Assembly: GCF_000156375.1 (NCBI RefSeq)
Contig: NZ_DS996355.1
Span: 324,646-388,645 of the forward strand
From: Desulfovibrio piger ATCC 29098
GTDB taxonomy: Bacteria > Desulfobacterota > Desulfovibrionia > Desulfovibrionales > Desulfovibrionaceae
DNA: 64,000 bases
Direction of reading: 5' to 3'
The position numbers and the translations under genes were made by a program. The notes under the pieces were generated by a model. It made no database searches. It saw only the letters and a list, made by a program, of their open reading frames with translations, and was not told the origin of the DNA. This document shows, in pieces, positions 16,878 through 26,051 of the stretch (positions are counted from its first letter, which is position 1; each line of letters begins with the position of its first letter).

Positions 16878-17381
16878 ATGAATACTGTCACTTTCATGGG
16901 TAATCCTCTCCACCTCGAAGGCAACCTGCCCGTCGTTGGCCAGAAGGCCCCCGAATTCACGGTGTGCAACAACGGCCTCGAGCCCCGCGGCCTGAAAGAC
17001 TACGAAGGCAAGATCGTGGTGCTGGTGAGCGTGCCTTCTCTGGATACGCCCGTGTGTGATATGGAAGTGCGCCGCTTCAACAAGGAAGCCGCTGCCCTGT
17101 CCGACAAAGTGCAGATCCTGGCCCTGAGCTGCGACCTGCCCTTTGCCCAGGCCCGCTGGTGCGGTGCTGCCGGCGTGCAGGCCGTGGAAAGCCTGTCCGA
17201 CTACAAGGACGTGGATTTCGGCAAGAACTACGGTGTGCTGATCCAGGAACTGCGCCTGCTGGCCCGTGCCATCTTCGTGGTGGCCCCTGACGGTACGCTG
17301 GCTTACAGCCAGCTGGTGCCCGAAGTGACCAACGAGCCTGACTACGACGCCGTTCTGGAAGCGGTGAAGAAGCTGGCCTAA
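16878..17381 (+). CDS. tpx: Thiol peroxidase Tpx
   Basis: A 167-aa atypical 2-Cys peroxiredoxin that reduces hydrogen peroxide and lipid hydroperoxides with thioredoxin. The peroxidatic cysteine is C60 in VPSLDTPVC and the resolving cysteine C95 in RWCGAAG, the standard Tpx pair. Length matches the family. AAGGAG at about 16866-16871 precedes the ATG. It has its own near-consensus promoter and terminator, so it is monocistronic and probably highly expressed, fitting oxygen defence in an anaerobe. Confidence 0.95.
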   Translation: MNTVTFMGNPLHLEGNLPVVGQKAPEFTVCNNGLEPRGLKDYEGKIVVLVSVPSLDTPVCDMEVRRFNKEAAALSDKVQILALSCDLPFAQARWCGAAGVQAVESLSDYKDVDFGKNYGVLIQELRLLARAIFVVAPDGTLAYSQLVPEVTNEPDYDAVLEAVKKLA

Positions 17382-17410
17382 CGGGTCCCTTCCATTGCTC
17401 TGATGCTTCC

Positions 17411-17435
17411 GGGCTCCCTTCGGGGAGCCCTTTTT
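17411..17435 (+). terminator. Intrinsic terminator after tpx
   Basis: Perfect 8-bp stem GGGCTCCC/GGGAGCCC with a stable TTCG tetraloop and five Ts. Confidence 0.95.
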
Positions 17436-17708
17436 GTTTGTGTATTTCCTTTCCGCTTGTTACGGATGCAGGTTAAGCCCTTTGTCTTTTGATGCACATG
17501 GGGAGAGTGATGTCCATACTGCAAAAAAGGCAATAAAGTGACGCCAAAAGACAGGGACATGCGCCTCAAGAAAAGCGCACTTTATGAACGTTCCTGTCAT
17601 GATCCGAGGAAGAAAAAAAGGGCAGGGATGACGATGCCCTGGCCCGCAAATCAAAATCACCCGCATAGAGTTTTTTATTGGGAGCCATGGAATACGGCCA
17701 AAGCCCAT
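17436..17708. other. Convergent intergenic region tpx/rho
   Basis: No gene is supported between tpx and rho. An open frame at 17538-17780 is lysine/arginine-rich, lacks a ribosome-binding site and runs into the rho terminator and gene. Nothing else was recognised. Confidence 0.5.
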
Positions 17709-17737
17709 AAAAAAAGGCGCTCCAAAGAGCGCCTTTT
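17709..17737 (-). terminator. Intrinsic terminator after rho
   Basis: On the minus strand a GGCGCTC/GAGCGCC stem with a TTTG loop is followed by at least six Ts, 20 bases after the rho stop. Confidence 0.9.
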
Positions 17738-17757
17738 CGAAAAGCTGTATGATGCGG

Positions 17758-19092
17758 CTATTTGCCCATGGCGTCCATGAAGTCCTTGTTGGACTTTGTC
17801 CCGCGCATCTTGTCCAGTAGGAATTCCATGCTGTCGATGGAGGACATGGGAGCCAGAATCTTGCGCAGGATCCAGACACGGTTGAGGATATCGTCGGAAA
17901 GCAGCAGGTCTTCCTTGCGGGTGCCGGTACGGTTGATGTCGATGGCCGGGAAGATACGCTTTTCCGCCAGATGGCGATCCAGATAGATCTCCATGTTGCC
18001 GGTGCCCTTGAATTCTTCAAAGATGACTTCATCCATGCGGGAGCCGGTGTCGATAAGAGCCGTGGCGATGATGGTCAGGCTGCCGCCTTCTTCGATATTG
18101 CGCGCGGCACCAAAAATACGCTTGGGGCGCTGCAGGGCATTGGCGTCCAGACCGCCGGAAAGCACGCGGCCCGACGAGGGGGTCACGGCGTTATAGGCGC
18201 GGCCCAGGCGGGTGATGGAGTCCATGAGGATGACCACGTCCCGCTTGCGTTCCACCAGACGCTTGGCTTTTTCCAGCACCATTTCGCAGACCTGCACGTG
18301 GCGCTGCGGCGGTTCGTCAAAGGTGGAGCTGATGACTTCGGCCTTTTTCACGGTACGTTCCATATCCGTGACTTCTTCGGGGCGTTCGTCGATGAGCAGG
18401 ACAATCAGATAGACGTCGGGATTGTTGGCATTGATGGCGTTGGCCAAAGACTGCAAGAGGACGGTCTTGCCGGTACGCGGCGGTGCCACGATGAGACCGC
18501 GCTGACCACAGCCGATGGGCGACATGATGTCGATGACGCGGTTGGAGAGATTTTTTTCGCCGTTTTCCATGATCAGCTGGTGATCAGGATAGATGGGCGT
18601 CAGGTTGTCGAACAGGACGAGATTCTTGGCATTTTCCGGCGGTTCGAAGCCGATCTCCGTCACCTTGAGCAGGGCGAAGTAGCGCTCGCCTTCTTTGGGA
18701 GGCCGGATCTGGCCGGAAACGATATCGCCCTTGCGCAGGGAAAAGCGGCGGATCTGGGAGGGAGAAACATAGATGTCGTCCGGGCCGGGCATGTAGCTGC
18801 ACAGGGGAGAGCGCAGGAAGCCGAAGCCGTCGGGCAGGATCTCCAGGACACCATCCCCGTAGATGGCACCGTTTTGGGAGGCACAGGCCTGCAGCAGGGC
18901 GAAGATGAGTTCTTGCTTGCGCATGGAGCTGGCGTTCTCGATTTCGTACTGTTCAGCCAGTTCCATCAGGGCCTGCATGCTGCGGGTTTTCAGTTCTGTC
19001 AGGCTCAGGCCGCTATCTGAAAGTAAGGCAGGCGCAGCCTTTTTTTTACGGACATATTTACGGGGTGCTTTTTCCATGGGCGTAGAAAACAC
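17758..19092 (-). CDS. rho: Transcription termination factor Rho
   Basis: Hexameric RNA-dependent ATPase that ends transcription at unstructured C-rich sites. Up to 444 aa. A Lys/Arg-rich extension (RKYVRKKK) precedes the usual Rho N-terminal domain ([19 protein letters not shown]). The RNA-binding cold-shock-like part contains [19 protein letters not shown], the ATPase contains Walker A PPRTGKT, and [13 protein letters not shown] and [14 protein letters not shown] are diagnostic. Two starts are possible, ATG 19092 and ATG 19077; neither has a clear Shine-Dalgarno. It lies 111 bases downstream of carD on the same strand. Confidence 0.96.
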   Translation of the reverse strand: MFSTPMEKAPRKYVRKKKAAPALLSDSGLSLTELKTRSMQALMELAEQYEIENASSMRKQELIFALLQACASQNGAIYGDGVLEILPDGFGFLRSPLCSYMPGPDDIYVSPSQIRRFSLRKGDIVSGQIRPPKEGERYFALLKVTEIGFEPPENAKNLVLFDNLTPIYPDHQLIMENGEKNLSNRVIDIMSPIGCGQRGLIVAPPRTGKTVLLQSLANAINANNPDVYLIVLLIDERPEEVTDMERTVKKAEVISSTFDEPPQRHVQVCEMVLEKAKRLVERKRDVVILMDSITRLGRAYNAVTPSSGRVLSGGLDANALQRPKRIFGAARNIEEGGSLTIIATALIDTGSRMDEVIFEEFKGTGNMEIYLDRHLAEKRIFPAIDINRTGTRKEDLLLSDDILNRVWILRKILAPMSSIDSMEFLLDKMRGTKSNKDFMDAMGK

Positions 19093-19203
19093 GCATTACC
19101 GAAAAACGGCAATGCGATGCAAAAAGATGTTATGGGATTGGAAGAAAAAAGGCGTGTGAAAAGCGTGTAGCCTATCTTGTGGCCGGAGGCAAGTAAAAAA
19201 TAG

Positions 19204-19722
19204 TTAATGCGCAGTAGTCGCAGGCTGCTTGGCAGGCGGGGAATAAAGGGAGATGAGCTCGGACTGCAAGTCCCGCTGTTCCGTCTTGAGGACTTCGCCC
19301 AGTTCTCCGGTCACAAGACTCATGGCCTGTTCCAAAAGGCGCCGTTCACCGAAAGAAAGATCCTTGGTACGGCCGATGAGGAGGAGTTCGCGCAGGACGT
19401 TGGCGACGATGGAAAGGTCGGGACTCTTGAGGCGTTCGGAGTATTCGCGGAAACGGCGGTTCCAGTTCTGGCCCGTATGGACGGTCTGCTGGGGATTGTT
19501 GCGCAGCGCTTCCCAGATGTGTTCTGCTTCCTTGGTGCTGACCAAAGTGCGCAGACCAACATTAGAGGCATTTTTGACAGGAACCATGAGGGTGATACTG
19601 TTGGCCCGAATGCGCACGATATAGAAATCGCACGCCGAACCACCAATATTCTGGCTGTCGATGCGCTCTATCTGGCCCACTCCTTGAGCTGGGTACACTA
19701 CAAGCTGTTCGGATGTAAACAT
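19204..19722 (-). CDS. carD: CarD/CdnL-family RNA polymerase-binding regulator
   Basis: A 172-aa protein. The N-terminal Tudor-like RNAP-interacting domain begins FTSEQLVVYPAQGVGQIERI, the hallmark of CarD_CdnL_TRCF domains that bind the RNAP beta subunit. The C-terminal helical domain (about 75-155: RFREYSERLKSPD, GERRLLEQAM) should contact DNA at the upstream edge of the transcription bubble. Family members stabilise open complexes at rRNA and housekeeping promoters. Two perfect inverted repeats lie in the 180 bases upstream. The next gene downstream is rho, pairing an initiation factor with a termination factor. Confidence 0.9.
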   Translation of the reverse strand: MFTSEQLVVYPAQGVGQIERIDSQNIGGSACDFYIVRIRANSITLMVPVKNASNVGLRTLVSTKEAEHIWEALRNNPQQTVHTGQNWNRRFREYSERLKSPDLSIVANVLRELLLIGRTKDLSFGERRLLEQAMSLVTGELGEVLKTEQRDLQSELISLYSPPAKQPATTAH

Positions 19723-19774
19723 TTCCGTCCAAGGGTTGAAGTGCCCGCGCCAAACGCGAAGAAAAATAGCAAAT

Positions 19775-19803
19775 GTGGAAAAGATTCAGGTAATCTTTTC
19801 CAC
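19775..19803. repeat. Perfect 12-bp inverted repeat upstream of carD
   Basis: GTGGAAAAGATT (19775-19786) pairs perfectly with AATCTTTTCCAC (19792-19803) around a 5-base centre. It lies 53 bases before the carD start, with no T tract, so an operator or leader hairpin is more likely than a terminator. Confidence 0.75.
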
Positions 19804-19838
19804 TGTTAAAAGAACATAGCGCACAACCAATCATTAGT

Positions 19839-19861
19839 CCAGCAAAAAAATTTTTTGCTGG
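19839..19861. repeat. AT-core inverted repeat upstream of carD
   Basis: CCAGCAAAAAA and TTTTTTGCTGG are perfect complements flanking a single base. Read on either strand the second arm's T run sits inside the stem. It lies between the pth terminator and the carD leader repeat. Confidence 0.7.
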
Positions 19862-19873
19862 TCTCATGACAAT

Positions 19874-19897
19874 AAAAAAGCCGGCCTGCGGCCGGCT
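19874..19897 (-). terminator. Intrinsic terminator after pth
   Basis: On the minus strand AGCCGGCC/GGCCGGCT with a 3-base loop is followed by Ts, just after the pth stop at 19903. Confidence 0.92.
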
Positions 19898-19902
19898 CAT
19901 GA

Positions 19903-20496
19903 TCAGGAACGGGTCGCCCGTACAGCGGCCTCCAATCCTTTTTTTGCAAAAATCTCCAGTACTTCAAGTGCTTTATCCGTGGCGGTCCGTATCTTGTCAG
20001 CATCTTCGCTGCAAGGACGTCCCAGCACCCAGTTGATGACGTCCCCTTTCTGGGGAGGACGGCCGATGCCGATGCGCAGACGGTAGAAGTCCGGCGTCGC
20101 CAGCATCTGGGTGATGGATTTGAGCCCGTTGTGCCCGGCGTTTCCGCCACCTTTTTTGAAGCGCAGCTCCCCGGCGGGGATATCCAGCTCATCATGCACC
20201 ACCACCAGCTGATCGGGGCGGATCTTGTGCCAGGCCAGCAGGGGCTGGACGCACTGGCCGCTCAGATTCATAAAGGTCTGGGGCATGGCGGCCAGCCAGT
20301 CACCGGGCAGACCGCCATAGCGCAGCCGCCACAGTTCACAGGAGAACTTGCCCCCGTTCTGGCTCTGTACCTGCCCGCCTTCCCGGCGGGCATGGTCCAG
20401 CAGGCTTTCCACGAAAGCAAAGCCGCAATTATGGCGCGTCCCGGCATACTGATTGCCGGGATTGCCCAAACCAACGACGACACCACCAAAATCCAT
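19903..20496 (-). CDS. pth: Peptidyl-tRNA hydrolase
   Basis: A 197-aa enzyme that releases peptides from stalled peptidyl-tRNA. Signatures are GLGNPGNQYAGTRHNCGF near the start (including the catalytic His in TRHN), HDELDIPAGELRFKKGGG with the conserved Asp, and GHNGLKSI. The C-terminal GDVINWVLGRP segment is also typical. ATG 20496 is chosen because AAGGA lies 8 bases upstream and family members begin here; the longer open frame overlaps the hydrolase gene. It follows the alpha/beta hydrolase by 10 bases. In many relatives rplY and pth are adjacent; here the hydrolase gene and a terminator separate them. Confidence 0.96.
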   Translation of the reverse strand: MDFGGVVVGLGNPGNQYAGTRHNCGFAFVESLLDHARREGGQVQSQNGGKFSCELWRLRYGGLPGDWLAAMPQTFMNLSGQCVQPLLAWHKIRPDQLVVVHDELDIPAGELRFKKGGGNAGHNGLKSITQMLATPDFYRLRIGIGRPPQKGDVINWVLGRPCSEDADKIRTATDKALEVLEIFAKKGLEAAVRATRS

Positions 20497-20506
20497 GACA
20501 GTTTCC

Positions 20507-21376
20507 TTACAGATGAAGAGAGAGTGGCAGGCCGTGACCACTGGCCAGGGCCGCCACATGGGCAGCTGTCCTGGCGGCCACGGCAGGGGAGAGGAGGGCC
20601 AGATGGCCACCCCGAGGCAGCCAGATACAATGTTTTTCCGGGGCCGTCACTGCGGCAAACGTTTCCTCGATCAGAGGTCTGGTGAACAGCGCGTCGTCGA
20701 GGGCGTTGAAAAGGTAGAACGGGCAGTGGACCGTGGACGCCACCGAGGCGCTGAACAGGGAATACAGGTAGGCCAGAGGGTAGCTGGTCCTGGCTTGCCG
20801 GCGATCGAGAGGAAGACGAAGACAACCGGCAAGGATCTTTTTGACCGCCAGATAGCTGAACACCGGCAAAGGTAACCGGGGCAAACAGGTGGCAAGTACC
20901 TTCAGCCCGGCCAGCAGGCGTTCGCGCTGTGCCGCCCAGGGGGCAAAACGGGTCAGCTCTATGGCCCGGCGGCTTTGCGGAAAGATCGCGCTGAACGCGA
21001 AACAGGCGCGCATCCGCCCACTGCGGGAGGCGTGGGCCATGGCCAAAATCCCCCCCTGACTGTGTCCGGCAAGGAGCAGAGGCCCCATACCGTTATCGAG
21101 CAGCCACTGTTCCGCATCCAGGCCATCCCGCAGCAAATCGTCAAAGCTGAACCGGCAGCGGTGGGGATTGATACCGTGCCCGGTCAGATGCAGGGCAGCG
21201 ACGGCAAGCCCGTTTTTCCAGAGACAGTGCAGGAAGGTCCGGTACTGGACCGGGCAAAACATGGTCCCCGGATAAAACACCAGGCAGGCGGCACCCGGAC
21301 GGGGCCATAATTCGATACTTACCTGCCGGTTGCCGTGGCGCAGGGTATGGTACTGCAGGGGGGGGAGAGTGGACAT
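20507..21376 (-). CDS. Alpha/beta hydrolase family protein
   Basis: A 289-aa protein with an alpha/beta-hydrolase layout. The nucleophile elbow is GHSQGG at about residues 103-108, a likely acid is in FNALDDALFTRP, and the likely catalytic His is in RGGHLALLSP. An early HLTGHGINPHRC loop resembles the oxyanion region of serine aminopeptidase S33-type or monoacylglycerol lipase-like enzymes. No signal peptide is evident. It is inserted between rplY (whose terminator lies just upstream) and pth, 10 bases before pth, so the two may be co-expressed. The substrate cannot be predicted. Confidence 0.75.
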   Translation of the reverse strand: MSTLPPLQYHTLRHGNRQVSIELWPRPGAACLVFYPGTMFCPVQYRTFLHCLWKNGLAVAALHLTGHGINPHRCRFSFDDLLRDGLDAEQWLLDNGMGPLLLAGHSQGGILAMAHASRSGRMRACFAFSAIFPQSRRAIELTRFAPWAAQRERLLAGLKVLATCLPRLPLPVFSYLAVKKILAGCLRLPLDRRQARTSYPLAYLYSLFSASVASTVHCPFYLFNALDDALFTRPLIEETFAAVTAPEKHCIWLPRGGHLALLSPAVAARTAAHVAALASGHGLPLSLHL

Positions 21377-21388
21377 GGGTATAAAAAT

Positions 21389-21420
21389 CAGGCCGGCCTC
21401 AAAAGAGACCGGCCTGAAAA
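21389..21420 (-). terminator. Intrinsic terminator after rplY
   Basis: A 12-bp stem with one G-T pair (CAGGCCGGCCTC 21389-21400 with GAGACCGGCCTG 21405-21416) and an AAAA loop is flanked by A/T runs on both sides. It separates rplY from the hydrolase gene. Confidence 0.85.
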
Positions 21421-21440
21421 AAACTGCGGTGAAAGGCGCC

Positions 21441-22031
21441 TTATTCGGCGGCTTCGGCAGCGTCCTTGCTCTTGGAGAACACGCTCACGATGGCGAAGTT
21501 CTTGTCGAACACGGCCTTCACGTTTTCGGGGAGAGTCAGGGTCTCCACGGTCACGCTGTCATTGATGCCCATGTCGGTCACGTTGATGGTCACCTTCTTG
21601 GGCATGTCCAGGGGCTTGCTGCACAGACGCACGCTTTCACGATAGGTTTCCATCACGCCGCCCAGCTTGACGCCGCGGGCAACACCCACGAATTCGATCG
21701 GCACGTCGACCTTGACTTCCTTGTCCAGATCCACACCGTAGAAGTCCACATGGGTGAAGGCCTTCTTGTAGGGGTGCTTCTGCACTTCCCAGAACATGAC
21801 GGGATGCACGGTCTTGGTGCCGTTGTCGTCGATTTCCAGGTTGAACACGGCGGTACGGCCCATTTCGGTGTACATCTTTTCCAGAGGCAGAGCAGGAGCC
21901 TGCACGGCGATGTTGTCACCCTTGGCGGTGTAGAACACACCGGGGATCATGTCCTGCGTGCGCGCACGGCCCGCAGGGCCTTTGCCGCTACCTTCACGCT
22001 TTTGCACGCTCAACGTCTTTTCAATGGTCAT
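21441..22031 (-). CDS. rplY: 50S ribosomal protein L25 (Ctc form)
   Basis: A 196-aa two-domain L25. The N-terminal 5S rRNA-binding domain (about 1-95) is followed by the beta-rich C-terminal TL5/Ctc domain (about 96-190), so this is the longer general-stress-protein form rather than the 94-aa E. coli type. Conserved features include GKGPAGRARTQDMIPGV and HPYKKAFTHVDFYGVD. AAGGAGTT lies 7 bases before the ATG, a strong site expected for a ribosomal protein. It follows prs by 73 bases; prs-rplY-pth order is common in bacteria and partly kept here. Confidence 0.95.
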   Translation of the reverse strand: MTIEKTLSVQKREGSGKGPAGRARTQDMIPGVFYTAKGDNIAVQAPALPLEKMYTEMGRTAVFNLEIDDNGTKTVHPVMFWEVQKHPYKKAFTHVDFYGVDLDKEVKVDVPIEFVGVARGVKLGGVMETYRESVRLCSKPLDMPKKVTINVTDMGINDSVTVETLTLPENVKAVFDKNFAIVSVFSKSKDAAEAAE

Positions 22032-22104
22032 GTTTAACTCCTTACCTAGTGCCGCATGAAAGTGCGGGAAGTTTTCTTATTATGGAGTCGGGAAAAACCC
22101 GGCA

Positions 22105-23049
22105 TTATACAAAGAGAACGCTGACGGAGGAACCCGTGTGGATGTTGTGGATGGTCTTGCCCAGCAGAGCAGCCACAGACACCACCTGCAGCTTGGGACA
22201 CTGTGCCAGCTTGTCGCCCAGCGGGATGGTATCGGTCACGATGACGCGATCCAGGGCTTCGGTGGCATTGATGCGGTCGATGGCAGGGCCGGACAGCACA
22301 CCGTGGGAAGCACAGGCGATGATCTTTTTGGCACCGTACTTGAGCAGCACGTCAGCACCGGCGCACAGGGTTCCGGCGGTATCGATGATGTCGTCAACGA
22401 TGATGGCGGTCTTGCCTTCCACGTCGCCGATGACGTGCATGGCCTGGGCCTGGTTGGGCTTGTCGCGGCGCTTGTCCACGATGGCCAGAGGAGCGTTCAG
22501 GCGCTTGGCGTAGGAGCGGGCGCGTTCCACACCGCCGGCGTCAGGAGAGACGATGACGATGTCGCCTTCGATCTGGCGCAGGGGTTCCATCATGACAGGA
22601 GCGGCGTACAGGTTGTCCACAGGGCAGTTGAAGAAGCCCTGGATCTGACCGGCATGCATGTCGATGGTCACCACACGGCCGGCACCGGCCACACTGATGA
22701 AGTCGGCCACCATCTTGGCGCTGATGGGGGCACGGGGGCTCACCTTGCGGTCCTGGCGGGCGTAGCCGTAGTAGGGGATCACAGCCGTGATGCGGCCGGC
22801 GCTGGCGCGCTTGAGGGCGTCAAGCATGAGGCAGAGCTGCATCAGGTTGCGGTTGACCAGCGGGGGACAGGTGGGCTGGACAACGAACACGTCATCACCG
22901 CGCACGTTGTCGCCGATTTCAATGCGCAGCTCGCCATCGCTGAAGGTGGTTGCCAGAGTGGGAGTAAGCTGACAGCCGAGGTGGTCGCAAATGGCTTTGG
23001 CCAACTCGGGATTGGAAGAACCCGTGACAATCTTGAGATCGCTGAACAT
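22105..23049 (-). CDS. prs: Ribose-phosphate pyrophosphokinase
   Basis: A 314-aa PRPP synthase making 5-phosphoribosyl 1-pyrophosphate from ribose 5-phosphate and ATP for purine, pyrimidine, His, Trp and NAD synthesis. Visible motifs: the ATP/catalytic flexible-loop region [15 protein letters not shown], the [11 protein letters not shown] metal-binding region, and the PRPP/phosphoribosyl loop [18 protein letters not shown] lies about 8 bases upstream of the ATG. It starts 45 bases after the 3' end of tRNA-Gln on the same strand. RpiB, upstream in the same run, makes its ribose 5-phosphate substrate. Confidence 0.97.
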   Translation of the reverse strand: MFSDLKIVTGSSNPELAKAICDHLGCQLTPTLATTFSDGELRIEIGDNVRGDDVFVVQPTCPPLVNRNLMQLCLMLDALKRASAGRITAVIPYYGYARQDRKVSPRAPISAKMVADFISVAGAGRVVTIDMHAGQIQGFFNCPVDNLYAAPVMMEPLRQIEGDIVIVSPDAGGVERARSYAKRLNAPLAIVDKRRDKPNQAQAMHVIGDVEGKTAIIVDDIIDTAGTLCAGADVLLKYGAKKIIACASHGVLSGPAIDRINATEALDRVIVTDTIPLGDKLAQCPKLQVVSVAALLGKTIHNIHTGSSVSVLFV

Positions 23050-23094
23050 GGTCCGTTCACCTTGCCGATAGCGGCAGCAGTTATGGTTTGGGTG

Positions 23095-23169
23095 TGGCTG
23101 GGATGGAAGGGCTCGAACCTTCGAATGACGGAGCCAAAACCCGTTGCCTTACCACTTGGCTACATCCCA
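23095..23169 (-). tRNA. tRNA-Gln (anticodon TTG)
   Basis: On the minus strand the acceptor TGGGATG pairs with CATCCCA, followed by G and an encoded CCA (23095-23097). The anticodon stem ACGGG/TCCGT closes a TTTTGGC loop with anticodon TTG. The T arm contains GGTTCGAGCC. Length 75 nt. Its first 10 bases overlap the 3' end of ispE, including the stop codon. Confidence 0.95.
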
Positions 23170-24083
23170 GCATTCATGGGCAGCACAAAGACCTTCCCGT
23201 ACTGTGACTCCAGGCTTTGCGCTGCCGCCTCGGCTGCGTGACGGGCTGAGAACAGACCGAACATGCTTGATCCACTGCCGCTCATGCGTGCACAAGCGGC
23301 TCCTGAATGGAGCAGATGTTGGCGGATTGTCTCTAGCTGCGGGTATTCACGCACAACGGCGGACTCCAAATCGTTACGGATTTGGAGCACGTTTTCTGTG
23401 GTGATGCGGAACGTCGTTCCCGTCCCGGCATATTTACCCATCACGAGAAGCGTTTCATTATCCTTGCTCTCCGGATTTGTCAAGCCTTTATCACCAGCTT
23501 TTTCCGCTTCTGCCGTCAAATCATCATAGGCGCGGTAGGCCCAGGGGGTGGAGACCGACACGGGCGGGCAGACCAGCACCAGCCACCAGCCGGGCAGCTC
23601 AACTGCCGCAGGCGTCAGCACTTCGCCGATACCGGTCACACGCCGGGGTCGCCCGTGGAGGAAAAAGGGGACGTCCGCTCCGACCTTGATGGCGGCTTTT
23701 TCCAGTTCTTCCAGCGTCAGAGGCGTCTCCAGGCAGCTATTGAGCCACAGGAGCAGGGCCGCGGCATCGCTGCTGCCGCCCCCCAGGCCTGCGCCGTGGG
23801 GGATGCCCTTGCGCAGAGTGACATCCACGCCCGGGCAGGCCGCCTGTTCCGGCAGCAAGGCCGCAAAAGCGGCATAGGCCTTGGTAAGGGTGTTGTGCTC
23901 CAGATCGATGCCGGGGGTATCGCAGAACACGCGGATGCCTGCTCCTTCCCTCCGTTCCACTTCCAGAACGTCGAACGGCCGGGCCAGCGGATAGAACACG
24001 GAATCAAGGGTGTGATAGCCGTTGGGCAGGACGCCGGTTATCTCCAGCCCCAGATTGATCTTGCAACCGGTGCGGATCTCCAC
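23160..24083 (-). CDS. ispE: 4-diphosphocytidyl-2-C-methyl-D-erythritol kinase
   Basis: A 307-aa GHMP-superfamily kinase of the non-mevalonate isoprenoid pathway. It phosphorylates the 2-hydroxyl of CDP-methylerythritol. The N-terminal KINLGLEITGVLPNGYH and the ATP-binding GAGLGGGSSDAAA are diagnostic, and the C-terminal RMSGSGSSMFGLF is the third GHMP motif. The reading frame ends ...NAGM with a TAG stop lying inside the tRNA-Gln gene. It starts 9 bases after hslV. Because RNase P must cut at the tRNA 5' end, maturing the tRNA would remove the ispE stop codon from that transcript. Confidence 0.95.
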   Translation of the reverse strand: MEIRTGCKINLGLEITGVLPNGYHTLDSVFYPLARPFDVLEVERREGAGIRVFCDTPGIDLEHNTLTKAYAAFAALLPEQAACPGVDVTLRKGIPHGAGLGGGSSDAAALLLWLNSCLETPLTLEELEKAAIKVGADVPFFLHGRPRRVTGIGEVLTPAAVELPGWWLVLVCPPVSVSTPWAYRAYDDLTAEAEKAGDKGLTNPESKDNETLLVMGKYAGTGTTFRITTENVLQIRNDLESAVVREYPQLETIRQHLLHSGAACARMSGSGSSMFGLFSARHAAEAAAQSLESQYGKVFVLPMNAGM

Positions 24084-24092
24084 GTTGTCCCC

Positions 24093-24629
24093 CTACAGGG
24101 TCTCGACCACGAAATGATCATTGGTATAGACGCAGATTTCCGAAGCGATCTTCATGGACTCCAGAGCCAGCTCCCGGGCGGGGAGGGTGCTGTGGCGCAG
24201 CAGGGCGCGGGCTGCGGAAAGGGCATAGGGGCCGCCGCTGCCGATGGCTGCCACGTCGTCGTCGGGCTCGAACACGTCCCCGTTACCGGAGAGCAGCAGG
24301 ATATGCTCACCGTCAGAAACAAGGAGCATGGCTTCCAGACGGCGCAGATATTTGTCCTTGCGCCATTCCTTGGTCAGTTCCACAGCGGAACGCTGCAGGT
24401 TGCCGCGAAATTCCTTGAGCTTGGCTTCGAACAGCTCGAACAGGGTGAAGGCATCGGCCGTGGCACCGGCAAAGCCGGCCACGATCTTGCCGTCGTACAA
24501 GCGGCGCACCTTGCGGGCGGTATGCTTCATGATCATGGACTGGCCCAGGGTGACCTGGCCGTCCCCGGCCATGGCAACCTGTCCGTCCTTCTTGACTGCC
24601 AGGATCGTCGTCGCGTGCGTTTCTATCAT
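24093..24629 (-). CDS. hslV: ATP-dependent protease peptidase subunit HslV
   Basis: A 178-aa N-terminal-nucleophile peptidase of the HslUV protease. A six-residue leader (MIETHA) precedes the catalytic T7 in TTILAV, like the propeptide of Bacillus ClpQ and unlike the Met-only leader of E. coli HslV. Other conserved parts are [27 protein letters not shown] and [16 protein letters not shown]. The ATG overlaps the stop of the M48 protease gene by 4 bases. The unfoldase partner hslU is not adjacent or elsewhere in the window. Its place in the RpoH-led run fits heat-shock proteolysis. Confidence 0.95.
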   Translation of the reverse strand: MIETHATTILAVKKDGQVAMAGDGQVTLGQSMIMKHTARKVRRLYDGKIVAGFAGATADAFTLFELFEAKLKEFRGNLQRSAVELTKEWRKDKYLRRLEAMLLVSDGEHILLLSGNGDVFEPDDDVAAIGSGGPYALSAARALLRHSTLPARELALESMKIASEICVYTNDHFVVETL

Positions 24630-26047
24630 CGGTCTTCCCAGATTTCCTTGCGTTCTTTGTACACCGCATCCAGCTTGCGGAAAGCCGCACTGTCGGCGGA
24701 TTTTTCCGTCTTTGCCTTGGCCTGCTTGAAGTAGCGCTCTGCCAGCTTGCGGTTGTTGGAGTAAATGGCACTGTAGGCCATGTGGATGTAAGCCAGCCCG
24801 GTCTTGCCTATGGAGCCCAGCGAACGGGCGTAGGCTTCGTGGACATCGGCGGCTTCCGGCACGGCCCGCAGGACTTCCGTATAATAGGGCTGGGCCTGCT
24901 GGGCACGGCCGGTCTCATCCAGCATGCGCGCATAAAAGAATCTGGCCATGAAATCGTTTTTGTCCAGTTGCATGGCCTGACGCAGCAGGCCTTCCGCCCT
25001 GGCCATGTCGCCTTTGCGGTAGTGGAAGGTCCCGGCTTCGCGCAGTACCAGGGGGTCCTTGGGGGCCAGCTGCAGGGCCTGATCGAAGGCGGCGGCAGCT
25101 TCACGCACGTTGTTCCTGCGCGAAAGGACCATGCCCCGGCCCATGCAGGAAAGGGCATCCTTGCCGGAAAAACGCTGCAGGGCCGCCTGGCTGTCTCCAT
25201 AGCGTCCCCAAAGGACGGTCTGGACCCTCTTGAAACGGCGATTGTCGAACGAGCGGTTGCGGATGGCCGCAGGGAAGGAGCTCAGCCGGGCCTGGATGCC
25301 GTTGATACGGTCACCGATATCCGGGTGGGTGGACAGGTAGGCGGGCACACTGGCTCCCGCCATCCAGCTTTTCTGGCGCATGATCTTGAAGCCGCCCACC
25401 AGGCCGGAAGGAGGGTAGCCCGCCTTGGTCAGGTATTGCAGGCCGATCTGGTCGGCTTCGTTCTCGTCCAGACGGCTGTAGTTGAGCATGGCGGACTGGC
25501 CTGCGCCCAGGGCTCCGACGGCCACGGCGCCGCCCGCAGGCCCGCCCACGGCCACGCCGGCGATGGCCAGCAGCAGACTGCCCACGGACAGATACTGGGC
25601 CCGCTCCAGACGCGAGGCCACATGGCGCTGGGTCACATGGGCCAGTTCATGCGAAAGGACGCCGGCCAGCTGACTTTCATCCTCGAAATTCATGATCAGC
25701 CCGGTGAAGACATAGACATGGCCACCGGGGATGGCAAAGGCGTTCATGGCGTTATGCAGGATGACGCCGGACGTGAAAGTGAAGGGTTGGGGCGGGATGG
25801 CCTTGACCAGACGACGGACAAGGCCATCCACATATTTGCTGACTTCGGGGTCATCGACCATGGGCAGGCTGGAGCGGATGGCCACATCGAATTTGTGCCC
25901 CATCTCCTTCTCATCCTTGAGGGAGACCCCTCCGAAGAAGAATGCCCGGGCCGTCAACGGCAGAAGCAGCTGGGCGACCAGGAAGACACTCAACATCACC
26001 AGCGCCACAGGGCGACGGAACTTCCCGAAACGATGCAGCATCGTCAC
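24626..26047 (-). CDS. M48-family metalloprotease with TPR repeats (BepA-like)
   Basis: A 473-aa exported zinc protease. A signal sequence or anchor (about 1-35) is followed by an M48 catalytic domain with [10 protein letters not shown] (HExxH zinc motif at about 129-133) and [11 protein letters not shown] giving the third ligand. C-terminal tetratricopeptide repeats (about 290-460) complete the BepA/YfgC layout. BepA-type proteases work in the periplasm on outer-membrane protein and LPS-assembly quality control. It starts 4 bases after cysS and overlaps hslV, so it is translationally coupled in the RpoH-led run. Confidence 0.88.
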   Translation of the reverse strand: MTMLHRFGKFRRPVALVMLSVFLVAQLLLPLTARAFFFGGVSLKDEKEMGHKFDVAIRSSLPMVDDPEVSKYVDGLVRRLVKAIPPQPFTFTSGVILHNAMNAFAIPGGHVYVFTGLIMNFEDESQLAGVLSHELAHVTQRHVASRLERAQYLSVGSLLLAIAGVAVGGPAGGAVAVGALGAGQSAMLNYSRLDENEADQIGLQYLTKAGYPPSGLVGGFKIMRQKSWMAGASVPAYLSTHPDIGDRINGIQARLSSFPAAIRNRSFDNRRFKRVQTVLWGRYGDSQAALQRFSGKDALSCMGRGMVLSRRNNVREAAAAFDQALQLAPKDPLVLREAGTFHYRKGDMARAEGLLRQAMQLDKNDFMARFFYARMLDETGRAQQAQPYYTEVLRAVPEAADVHEAYARSLGSIGKTGLAYIHMAYSAIYSNNRKLAERYFKQAKAKTEKSADSAAFRKLDAVYKERKEIWEDR

Positions 26048-26051
26048 CTCG

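Noticed and set aside
17538-17780. 80-codon open frame between tpx and rho
   Set aside because: No ribosome-binding site, basic low-complexity sequence, and it crosses the rho terminator into the rho gene.
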